A stretch of 55,634 nucleotides of DNA from CAZNPW01 sp964575185 (GTDB taxonomy: Bacteria > Pseudomonadota > Alphaproteobacteria > Rhodobacterales > Rhodobacteraceae). This document shows, piece by piece, positions 43,258-49,891 of the stretch. Position 1 is the stretch's first letter. Every line of letters starts with the position of its first letter. The stretch spans positions 1-55,634 of the forward strand of contig CAZNPW010000020.1 in the NCBI GenBank assembly GCA_964575185.1, in the 5' to 3' direction. The notes beneath the pieces were generated by a model. That model had not been told where the DNA came from. It saw nothing but the letters and a program-made list of their open reading frames with translations, and made no database searches. Both the position numbers and the translations under genes were made by a program.

Positions 43258-43261
<4 letters not shown>

Positions 43262-43659
43262 TCATCCCCGCCACCCGCTACCGCGACATCGACGCAGGCC
43301 TCGCCTTCCTGACGGGCACGCTGGGCCTGACCGCCCACGCGGTCTACCGCGACAGCGAGGGCGGGGTGATCCACGCCCAGCTCGTCACCGACGACGGGAT
43401 GCTGATGGTCGAACCGCTGGGCCAGGGCGGCGAGTTCGACGCGCTGATGATCCACCCCTCCGACACCGGCGGGCGCGAGACGGTGACGGTCTACCTCGTG
43501 GTGGCCGACGTGGCCAGCCGCTACGCCCGCGCCGTCGCGGGCGCGGCCGAGATCGTGATCCCCCTGCACAGCGAACCCTACGGCGGGCTGTCCTTCACCT
43601 TGCGCGACTTCGAGGGCCACGTCTGGACGCTGGGCAGCTACGACCCGCGCAGGCGCTGA
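43258..43659 (+). CDS. VOC/glyoxalase superfamily protein
   Basis: This 133-residue protein of the vicinal-oxygen-chelate fold begins MIIPATRYRDIDAGLAFLTGTLGLT, the usual first strand and helix of such proteins, and ends GLSFTLRDFEGHVWTLGSYDP, with the metal-site type DFEGHVWTLG motif. It starts with TTG in a TTGA overlap with the pepA stop. The longer open frame upstream is a shadow of pepA. The substrate is unknown. Confidence 0.85.
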
Positions 43660-43663
43660 TGCC

Positions 43664-44125
43664 ATGCCCGCGCTCTTCTACCACCTGACCCGGTCGACCG
43701 AGGCGGAGCTTCTCGGCCAGATCCTGCCGCGCGCGCTGGGGCAGGGCTGGCGCGTCTTCATCCGCGGCACCGACCCCGCCGCCCTCGCGCGGCTCGACGA
43801 CCGGCTCTGGGCCGACCCGCCCGACGGCTTCCTGCCGCACGGGCTGGCCGGGGGCGCGCGGGATGCGCGCCAGCCGGTGCTGATCGGCACCGGCACGCCC
43901 GCCAACGGCGCCGTGGCGATGGTGCTCCTCGACGGGGCGACGGCGACCGCCGACGAGGCCCGCCCGCTCGCGCGCCTGTGGGTCGTCTTCGACGGGCAGG
44001 ACGAGGCCGCCATCGCAGGGGCCCGCGCGCTGTGGAAGGACCTCGCCGCGGGCGGGCTCGCGCTCGAATACTGGTCCGAGGCCGGGGGGCGCTGGGAAAG
44101 GACCGCCGCCCGGCCCGCGCCCTAG
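43664..44125 (+). CDS. holC: DNA polymerase III chi subunit
   Basis: This 153-residue protein is the clamp-loader-associated chi subunit, which touches single-strand-binding protein. Conserved parts are the opening ALFYHLTRSTEAELLGQILPRALGQGWRVFIRG, the DDRLWADPPDGFLPHGLAG segment and the ending RLWVVFDGQDEAAIAGARALWK. Its position after pepA is common. Its stop codon shares a CTAG with the stop of the converging protease gene. Confidence 0.92.
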   Translation: MPALFYHLTRSTEAELLGQILPRALGQGWRVFIRGTDPAALARLDDRLWADPPDGFLPHGLAGGARDARQPVLIGTGTPANGAVAMVLLDGATATADEARPLARLWVVFDGQDEAAIAGARALWKDLAAGGLALEYWSEAGGRWERTAARPAP

Positions 44126-44697
44126 CTCCGCGTCAGGATCATCTGGCGGTTCTCGATCCGCACGTCGAAGCGGTCGAGGTAGTCCATCCCCAGAAGGCTG
44201 CCGAACAGGTCGCCGTCGGTCACCTGCGCGGGCACGTTCGTGTCGGTAAAGGGACCGAAGCGCACCTCGGGCAGCACCACCCGCGCCGTGCGCACCACGC
44301 CGTTCGCGGTCTGCGCCTGGCCGACGTAGGTCAGGCTTTCCGGGTCGATGCCGAGCGCGCGCGCATCCGCACGGCTCAGCACCATCGTCGTGGCCCCGGT
44401 ATCGGCCAGAAAGGAGATCTCGGTGCCGTTGATCGTCAGCGTGGCGTAGTAGTGCCCGTCCTCGGCGCGCGGCAGGATCACCTGGCCCGGTGCCACCACC
44501 TGCAGCGGCGCGATGCGCGCCTGCATGTCGGTCCAGAGCCCGTAGCCGGCGGCGACACCCAGGAAGATCAGCCCCCAGGCCGCCGCCGTCCGCGCCGCCT
44601 GGCCGATCCGGCCGCGGTATTCGACCACGACCCAGCCGCCGACGGCGACGAGCAGCAGCGCCAGATAGGCCAGCCGGCCCCAGGTCTCGCCATCCAT
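44122..44697 (-). CDS. Membrane-anchored retropepsin-like aspartic protease (TIGR02281 type)
   Basis: This 191-residue protein has two N-terminal hydrophobic segments (LAYLALLLVAVGGWVVVEY, AAAWGLIFLGVAAGYGLW), then a retropepsin-like domain with the active-site block FLADTGATTMVLSRADARALGI. TANGVVRTARVVLPEVRFGPF and GSLLGMDYLDRFDVRIENRQMIL complete the fold. The ATG at 44697 was chosen over an ATG at 44748 because the family begins with the first membrane segment. The protease domain is probably periplasmic; the substrate is unknown. Confidence 0.87.
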   Translation of the reverse strand: MDGETWGRLAYLALLLVAVGGWVVVEYRGRIGQAARTAAAWGLIFLGVAAGYGLWTDMQARIAPLQVVAPGQVILPRAEDGHYYATLTINGTEISFLADTGATTMVLSRADARALGIDPESLTYVGQAQTANGVVRTARVVLPEVRFGPFTDTNVPAQVTDGDLFGSLLGMDYLDRFDVRIENRQMILTRS

Positions 44698-44772
44698 GAG
44701 CGCGCCCTCCGAAGGCCACAATCTAGGCGGGCGGGGTGCGGGCGACAATCACCCGCGCCGGAAACGATCGCG

Positions 44773-45387
44773 TCAGCCCAGAAGCCCGGTCTGCACCACG
44801 CCGTCGATCACGAACTGCACCGACAGCGCGGCAAGAAGCATCCCCAGAAGCCGCGTGATGACGAGCGTCCCGGTGCGGCCGAGCCACCGCTCGATCGCGG
44901 GCGAGGCGAGCAGGAAGGCCCAGGTCACCGCCAGCATCGCCACCATCAGCGCCAGCACCGCGGCCGTCCCGCCCCAGCCGTCGCTTTCGCCGACCAGCAG
45001 GATCACGGAGGTGATCGCCCCCGGCCCGGCGATCAGGGGCGTGGCCAGCGGAAAGACCGACGGGTCGTGGTCGGGCTCCGCCTCGCGCCCCTCGCGCCGC
45101 TGGGTGCGGCGTTCGAACAGCATGTCGAGCGCGGTGAGGAACAGAAGGATCCCGCCCGCGATGCGGAAGGCCGGCATGGAAATCCCGATGAACCCCAGGA
45201 TCGCCTCGCCCGCCAGCCCGAAGACGAGCAGCAGCGCCCCCGCGATCAGGCAGGCCCGCCGCGCCATCGCCCGGCGGCGCTCGGCCGACATGCCGCGGGT
45301 CAGCGCGATGAACAGCGGCACGAGGCCGGGCGGGTCGATCACCACGAACAGCGTGGCGAAGGCGGTGATCAGGAAGGCCGTGTCCAT
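44773..45387 (-). CDS. MarC family integral membrane protein
   Basis: This 204-residue protein with about six membrane segments shows MarC/UPF0056 features: DTAFLITAFATLFVVIDPPGLVPLFIALT at the N-terminus, the FRIAGGILLFLTALDMLFER motif, and PLATPLIAGPGAITSVILL in the middle. The function of MarC proteins is not established despite the name (multiple antibiotic resistance). The start was placed at 45387, the first residue of membrane segment one; the further upstream frame reads through hairpin repeats. Confidence 0.9.
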   Translation of the reverse strand: MDTAFLITAFATLFVVIDPPGLVPLFIALTRGMSAERRRAMARRACLIAGALLLVFGLAGEAILGFIGISMPAFRIAGGILLFLTALDMLFERRTQRREGREAEPDHDPSVFPLATPLIAGPGAITSVILLVGESDGWGGTAAVLALMVAMLAVTWAFLLASPAIERWLGRTGTLVITRLLGMLLAALSVQFVIDGVVQTGLLG

Positions 45388-45422
45388 GGGGGTGTGTGGC
45401 ACGGCGCGGGGCAGGGGGGCAA

Positions 45423-45490
45423 CGGTTCCTTCAAAGGAACCGGACCGGAACCTTCGAAGGTTCCGGCGCGGATCGTGTCGCACGATCCGC
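45423..45490. repeat. Three consecutive perfect hairpins (REP/BIME-like element)
   Basis: CGGTTCCTT/AAGGAACCG (45423-45442) has a two-base spacer. A 22-bp perfect palindrome, CCGGAACCTT-CG-AAGGTTCCGG, follows at 45445-45466. GCGGATCGTG/CACGATCCGC then pairs with a three-base loop (45468-45490). The first two share the GGTTCC/GGAACC arms. They fill the gap between the ABC-F stop and the marC start. Confidence 0.8.
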
Positions 45491-45498
45491 CCTTCCCC

Positions 45499-47337
45499 TC
45501 AGGCCGCCGCCTCCAGCCGTTCCTGCGCCTTGAGCCACAGCGCCTCGGCGCGGTCGAGCGCCTCCATCACCTCGGCGTATTTCCCGTTCCACACCGCAAG
45601 CTCGCCCTTGCGCGCGTCGTCATACAGCGCGGGGTCGGCCAGCCGCTTCGCCAGCTTGTCGCGCATGTCGTTCAGCGTGCCGATCCGCTCCTCGCAGCGC
45701 TTCACCTCGGCGCGCAGGGCGGCCACGTCCTGCCTCGCCGCGGGTTTCGCCGCGGGCCGCGCGACCGGCGCGCGCTCCTCGCCCGCCAGCAGCATCCGGC
45801 GGTAGGCCTCGAGGTCCTCGGCCCAGGGCGCGACGGTCCCGTCCTTCACCAGCCACAGCCGGTCGGCCACCAGGCCCAGAAGGTGCATGTCGTGGCTGAC
45901 GAGCACCACCGCCCCCTGGTATTCCGTCAGCGCCTCGACCAGCGCCTCGCGGCTTTCGATGTCGAGGTGGTTGGTCGGCTCGTCGAGGATCAGAAGGTGC
46001 GGCGCGTCGATCGTGGCCAGCAGCAAGGACAGCCGCGCCTTCTGCCCGCCCGACAGCCGCGCCACCACCGTCTCGGCCTGGTCGGCCCCGAGGCCGAACC
46101 CCGCGAGCCGCGCCCGCAGCCGCGGCTGGCCCTCGTCGGGGCGCAGGCGCTGGACGTGCTGCAGCGGCGTCTCGGCGACGTGCAGCTCGTCGACCTGGTG
46201 CTGCGCGAAGTAGCCCACCCGCAGCTTGCCGTGCCGCGTCACCCGGCCCTCCCCGGGCGCGAGTTTTCCGGCAAGCAGCTTCGACAGCGTCGACTTGCCC
46301 TCGCCGTTGCGGCCGAGCAGCGCCACGCGGTCGTCCTGGTCGAGCCGCAGCGTCAGCCGCCGCAGCACCGGCAGGCCGCCATAGCCCACCGCCGCGCCGT
46401 CGAGGTTCAGGATCGGCGGCGACAGCGGCTCGGGCCTGGGGAAGCCGAAGACCATCTTCGCGGCCTCTTCGGGCGCGGTGATGGGGGTCAGCTTCTCCAG
46501 CATCTTGACCCGGCTCTGCGCCTGCACGGCCTTGCTCGCCTTGGCGCGGAAGCGGTCGACGAAGGCCTGCAGATGCGCCCGCCGCGCCTCGACCTTGCGC
46601 GCCTCGGCCACCTGCAGCGCGCGCCGCTCGGCCACCTGGCGGGCGAACTGGTCGTAGCCGCCCGACCAGAAGGTCAGCTTCTTCTGGTCGAGGTGCAGGA
46701 TCCCCGTCACCGCCCGGTTCAGAAGGCCGCGGTCGTGGCTGATGATGATGACGGTGTGGGGGTAGCGCGCCAGGTAGCTTTCCAGCCACAAGGCCCCCTC
46801 GAGGTCGAGGTAGTTCGTGGGCTCGTCCAGAAGCAGCAGGTCGGGCCGGGCGAAGAGCACGCCCGCCAGCGCCACCCGCATCCGCCAGCCGCCCGAGAAG
46901 TCCGAACAGGGCCGCAGCTGCGCCGCCGCGTCGAAGCCGAGGCCGCGCAGGATCGCCGCCGCCCGCGCCTCCGCCCCCCAGGCGTCGATGTCGGTCAGCC
47001 GCGCCTGGATGTCGGCGATGCGGTGGGGGTCGGTCGCGCCCTCCGCCTCGGCCAGCAGCTCGGCGCGTTCGGTGTCGGCGGCCAGCACGGTGGCGATCAG
47101 GCTCGTGGCCGACGCGGGCACCTCCTGCGCGACGCCGCCGATCCGGGCGCGGGCGGGCAGGCTGATCTCGCCGCCGTCGAGCGTGAGCTCGCCCCGGATC
47201 AGCCGGAACAGCGTCGTCTTGCCCGTGCCGTTGCGTCCCACGAGGCCGACCTTGTGGCCCGCCGGGATGGTGGCGGTCGCCCCCTGGAACAGCGGGCGGC
47301 CGTCGACGGCATAGGAGATGTCGGCGATGCGCAGCAT
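45499..47337 (-). CDS. ABC-F family ATP-binding protein (Uup/EttA-like)
   Basis: This 612-residue soluble protein has two ABC domains and no membrane segment. Domain one has Walker A GRNGTGKT, signature DFSGGWRMR and Walker B LLLLDEPTNYLDLEG; domain two has GRNGEGKS, LSGGQKAR and LLILDEPTNHLDIES. A charged linker (ARQVAERRALQVAEARKVEARRAHLQAF...KASKAVQAQ) lies between them, and the C-terminus is a coiled coil (VAALRAEVKRCEERIGTLNDMRDKL). ABC-F proteins act on ribosomes. It is divergent from ndk. Confidence 0.94.
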   Translation of the reverse strand: MLRIADISYAVDGRPLFQGATATIPAGHKVGLVGRNGTGKTTLFRLIRGELTLDGGEISLPARARIGGVAQEVPASATSLIATVLAADTERAELLAEAEGATDPHRIADIQARLTDIDAWGAEARAAAILRGLGFDAAAQLRPCSDFSGGWRMRVALAGVLFARPDLLLLDEPTNYLDLEGALWLESYLARYPHTVIIISHDRGLLNRAVTGILHLDQKKLTFWSGGYDQFARQVAERRALQVAEARKVEARRAHLQAFVDRFRAKASKAVQAQSRVKMLEKLTPITAPEEAAKMVFGFPRPEPLSPPILNLDGAAVGYGGLPVLRRLTLRLDQDDRVALLGRNGEGKSTLSKLLAGKLAPGEGRVTRHGKLRVGYFAQHQVDELHVAETPLQHVQRLRPDEGQPRLRARLAGFGLGADQAETVVARLSGGQKARLSLLLATIDAPHLLILDEPTNHLDIESREALVEALTEYQGAVVLVSHDMHLLGLVADRLWLVKDGTVAPWAEDLEAYRRMLLAGEERAPVARPAAKPAARQDVAALRAEVKRCEERIGTLNDMRDKLAKRLADPALYDDARKGELAVWNGKYAEVMEALDRAEALWLKAQERLEAAA

Positions 47338-47503
47338 GGCGCGGCAGGTGGCGCAAGCCGCGCGGGGCGTCAACCCCGCCCGGCCGGCGTCGCACAGGCC
47401 GAAGATGCCGCGGATCCCGTCCGCCTTCCCTTTGCGCCTGCCCCGTGCTAGCCGCCCGCCGGAACCCGCGGCGCGCCGCCGCCAAGCCTCGAAGGACCCC
47501 GCC

Positions 47504-47926
47504 ATGGCCACCGAACGCACCCTGTCGATCATCAAGCCCGACGCGACGACCCGGAACCTCACCGGCAAGATCGTCGCGGTCTTCGAGGAGGCGGGCCTGC
47601 GCGTCGTGGCACAGCGCCGCATCCACCTGACCCCCGCCCAGGCCGGAACCTTCTACGCCGAACACCGCGAGCGCGGATTCTACGGCGAGCTCGTGGCCTA
47701 CATGGCCTCGGCCCCCGTCGTGGTGCAGGTGCTCGAGGGCGAGGGGGCCATCGCGCGGAACCGCGAGGTCATGGGCGCGACCGACCCCGCCCAGGCGGCC
47801 CCCGGCACGATCCGCAAGCTCTTCGCGCTGTCGAAGGGCGAGAACTCGGTGCACGGCTCCGACGGCCCCGAAAGCGCCGCGCGCGAGATCGCGTTCTTCT
47901 TCTCGGGCCTCGACCTCGTCGGCTGA
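47504..47926 (+). CDS. ndk: Nucleoside diphosphate kinase
   Basis: This 140-residue kinase balances nucleoside triphosphates through a phosphohistidine. The catalytic His117 lies in the ENSVHGSDGPESAAREI signature; the opening ERTLSIIKPDATTRNLTGKIV and the VMGATDPAQAAPGTIRKLFA segment are typical. Length is normal. The open frame upstream is non-coding leader. A GC-rich hairpin follows the gene. Confidence 0.97.
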   Translation: MATERTLSIIKPDATTRNLTGKIVAVFEEAGLRVVAQRRIHLTPAQAGTFYAEHRERGFYGELVAYMASAPVVVQVLEGEGAIARNREVMGATDPAQAAPGTIRKLFALSKGENSVHGSDGPESAAREIAFFFSGLDLVG

Positions 47927-47974
47927 CACGCAGGGACCCCGCACCCGGCCGCGGGCCGACGCAGCGGCGGGAAG

Positions 47975-48010
47975 GGGCCGGCCCGGGGCCGCCCCGCGGA
48001 CGGCCGGCCC
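47975..48010 (+). terminator. GC-rich hairpin after ndk
   Basis: GGGCCGGCC (47975-47983) pairs with GGCCGGCCC (48002-48010), with further pairing possible in the 18-base loop. It lies about 50 bases after the ndk stop. There is no T-run, so it may be a Rho-aided or weak terminator. Confidence 0.4.
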
Positions 48011-48053
48011 GGCGCAGGCCCGGGGCTGACGCAGGGTCATTCCGCGCTGCCCG

Positions 48054-48782
48054 GTGCGGCAGCGTCTCATCTTTCTCGGCGCGGGAGCCAATCTCTACGA
48101 CGGCCTGCGCAGCACCGCCGCCTTCCAGCAGGTGACTGCGGGCGGCCAGAACGACACCTTCATCCTCGGCCGCGCGCAGGAGAGCATCAGCGGCGGCGGC
48201 GGCATCGACGAGATCGCGTTCTGGAACGCGCCGGGCGGGGTCAGCGTCTCGCTGGCCACCGGCACCGGATCGGGCCTCTTCGCCGCCGGGGATGTCTATC
48301 TTGACATCGAAAGGGTGGCCGGGGGGCAGTTCGCCGACACGCTGACGGGGTCGGCCGGCGCCGACGGACTGCGCGGCAACGCCGGGGCCGACCGGCTTTC
48401 CGGCGGGGCGGGCAACGATACGCTGGCGGGCGGCCCGGGCGCCGACACGCTGGCGGGCGGCACCGGGAACGACGTCTTCGTGTTCCTGACGCCGGACGAG
48501 GGCGGCGACACGATCACGGATTTCCGCAACGTGGCGGGCGACAACGACCTGATCCAGGTGACGACCTTCGGCTTCGGGCTGGCAGCGGGCCCCATCGCGG
48601 CGAGCCAGTTCCGCAGCGGCACGACGAACGCGGCGGGCGACGCAAACGACCGGTTCATCTTCCGCACCACCGACCGGACGCTGTGGTTCGATGCCGACGG
48701 TACCGGATCGGCCGCCGCGGTGCGGCTGGCCGCCATCGGCGGCACCGTGCCGCTGACCTTCGCCGATATCGCCGTGATCTAG
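48054..48782 (+). CDS. Short RTX calcium-binding protein, start uncertain (possible fragment)
   Basis: This frame of about 242 residues contains RTX-type nonapeptide repeats (GSAGADGLRGNAGADRLSGG, GAGNDTLAGG, GTGNDVFVF) at about residues 95-145. The C-terminal GGDTITDFRNVAGDNDLIQV and DRFIFRTTDRTLWFDADGTG blocks are usual in type I-secreted proteins. The only start is a GTG without a clear ribosome site, 25 bases after an in-frame stop, and the N-terminus reads like the inside of a larger RTX protein. It may be a truncated copy. The stop lies 8 bases from the converging IalB gene. Confidence 0.6.
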   Translation: MRQRLIFLGAGANLYDGLRSTAAFQQVTAGGQNDTFILGRAQESISGGGGIDEIAFWNAPGGVSVSLATGTGSGLFAAGDVYLDIERVAGGQFADTLTGSAGADGLRGNAGADRLSGGAGNDTLAGGPGADTLAGGTGNDVFVFLTPDEGGDTITDFRNVAGDNDLIQVTTFGFGLAAGPIAASQFRSGTTNAAGDANDRFIFRTTDRTLWFDADGTGSAAAVRLAAIGGTVPLTFADIAVI

Positions 48783-48790
48783 CGCCGGGC

Positions 48791-49438
48791 CTATTCGGCG
48801 GGGGGCGGGGGCGGGTTGGTCTTGCTGACCGCCTCGAAGCCCGCCGTGAAGCCCATGAGCGACAGGGTGAGGACGACCGGCTGGTCGGGGGCCACCACCG
48901 GCACGATCGTCAGTTGCGCGGCGGCCCCCGCGCGCAGCTGGTCGACCTCGGCCTCGGTGAAGCCCACGCGCGCGATGCAGCCCATCTGCGAGCACCACGA
49001 GAAGGGGTAGACCTTCGGCTCGCCGCCGTCGACCGCCATGCGCAGGTTCGCCGTCAGCAGCGTTTCGAGCGGGGCCACGATGGTCGCGCCCGCCGCAACC
49101 TCGCCGCCCGGGGGCAGGTTGAACATGCTGATCTCGGCCACCGGGTTGCCGCCTTCGTCGTTCATCAGCTGGTAGAGCTGGCAGGGATCCGCGCCGTCCG
49201 CGGTGCGCACGCAGCGCTGCTGCCAGGCCTCGAAGGTCGCGGCGACGTATTGCGCGCCGATTCCGTCGCCCTCCGGCAGGCCGAGCGACAGGTCGCCGGG
49301 CACCGGAGCGGTTCCGGCCGCCGGCGGGGCGGCGGGCGCGTCGCCGGTTCCCTGCGCCAGGGCGAGGGCCGGGGTCAGCGCCGCCAGCATCAGCATCGCG
49401 GCCGGAAGCGCTCGGGTGGGCAGAAGGGTCGTCGTCAT
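48791..49438 (-). CDS. Invasion-associated locus B (IalB) family protein
   Basis: This 215-residue exported protein has a signal peptide (LLPTRALPAAMLMLAALTPALALA) and a Pro/Ala-rich spacer before the IalB domain (VAATFEAWQQRCVRTADGADPCQLYQLM). Four cysteines (QRC, DPC, SWC, GC) could form two disulfides. The ending VVLTLSLMGFTAGFEAVSK is the usual close of the family. The ATG at 49438 heads the signal peptide; the longer frame to 49483 lacks support. IalB proteins occur widely in alphaproteobacteria and a virulence role cannot be assumed here. Confidence 0.9.
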   Translation of the reverse strand: MTTTLLPTRALPAAMLMLAALTPALALAQGTGDAPAAPPAAGTAPVPGDLSLGLPEGDGIGAQYVAATFEAWQQRCVRTADGADPCQLYQLMNDEGGNPVAEISMFNLPPGGEVAAGATIVAPLETLLTANLRMAVDGGEPKVYPFSWCSQMGCIARVGFTEAEVDQLRAGAAAQLTIVPVVAPDQPVVLTLSLMGFTAGFEAVSKTNPPPPPAE

Positions 49439-49473
49439 GGTCGGTGTCCGTCGTTTGGGCCGTCGTTGCGCGT

Positions 49474-49502
49474 GCCTTAGCATGCGCGCCCGCCCAAGTC
49501 AG
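49474..49502 (-). promoter_or_regulatory. Predicted promoter of the IalB gene
   Basis: On the minus strand CTGACT (49502-49497) and TAAGGC (49479-49474) are 17 bases apart, about 36 bases ahead of the start codon. The match is moderate. Confidence 0.35.
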
Positions 49503-49627
49503 GCCGGATTCGGCCCCCGCGCCGCCGCGATCACGGGGCCGACAAGTCCCGGCCGACACGTCTCGAAAGGGCCGCGCGCCACGCATGACTAGGGCCGCGT
49601 CGCCGCGGCCCGAGCTTCGTGTTTTTG

Positions 49628-49648
49628 CTCCCTGTCGGACTGGCCGAC
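49628..49648 (+). repeat. Inverted motif, copy A
   Basis: CTCCCTGTCGGACTGGCCG plus AC. Its last 15 bases form a small stem (GTCGG/CCGAC). The partner copy lies on the other strand at 49766-49788. Confidence 0.55.
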
Positions 49649-49736
49649 TTCATGGGCCGGACGCTACGGGCAATCCGCCGGGGCGTCAACGAGGAAAAGG
49701 TGCATTTTCCCGGCTACCTGCCTGCAAAGGCCCACG

Positions 49737-49770
49737 AAAAAAGGCCGCGCGTCGCGTTGCGCGCGCGGCC
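49737..49770 (-). terminator. Orphan intrinsic terminator (minus strand)
   Basis: On the minus strand GGCCGCGCG (49770-49762) pairs with CGCGCGGCC (49751-49743) over a 10-base loop, followed at once by TTTTTT (49742-49737). This is the best Rho-independent terminator in the window. No minus-strand gene lies upstream of it until dcd, about 4.4 kb away with two plus-strand RTX genes and herA between. Confidence 0.75.
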
Positions 49771-49788
49771 AGTCCGACCGGGAGGGAG
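49766..49788 (-). repeat. Inverted motif, copy B
   Basis: On the minus strand this reads CTCCCTCCCG, then GTCGGACTGGCCG. It equals copy A with a four-base insertion, and it runs directly into the terminator stem. Confidence 0.55.
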
Positions 49789-49891
49789 TCACACCGCCGC
49801 AAGGCCTGCGCCGCGCGGCACCGGCCACTCTGGCGCGCCTTCGTGAACGCGGTATGGTCGCGCCGGACGGGGACCGGGCAGGGGGCGCAAC

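Larger units (their letters stand above)
49439..49891. other. Gene-free stretch of 453 bp with an orphan terminator and an inverted motif pair
   Basis: No convincing coding frame is present. The stretch holds a predicted promoter of the IalB gene (49474-49502), two inverted copies of a CTCCCT...GTCGGACTGGCCG motif, and a strong intrinsic terminator that faces left although no gene on that strand lies to its right. These features suggest a small RNA on the minus strand, ending near 49737. Confidence 0.6.

Noticed and set aside
49619..49846. A plus-strand frame of 75 codons in the gene-free stretch
   Set aside because: It has no ribosome site, crosses the orphan terminator stem, and its composition is that of random high-GC DNA.
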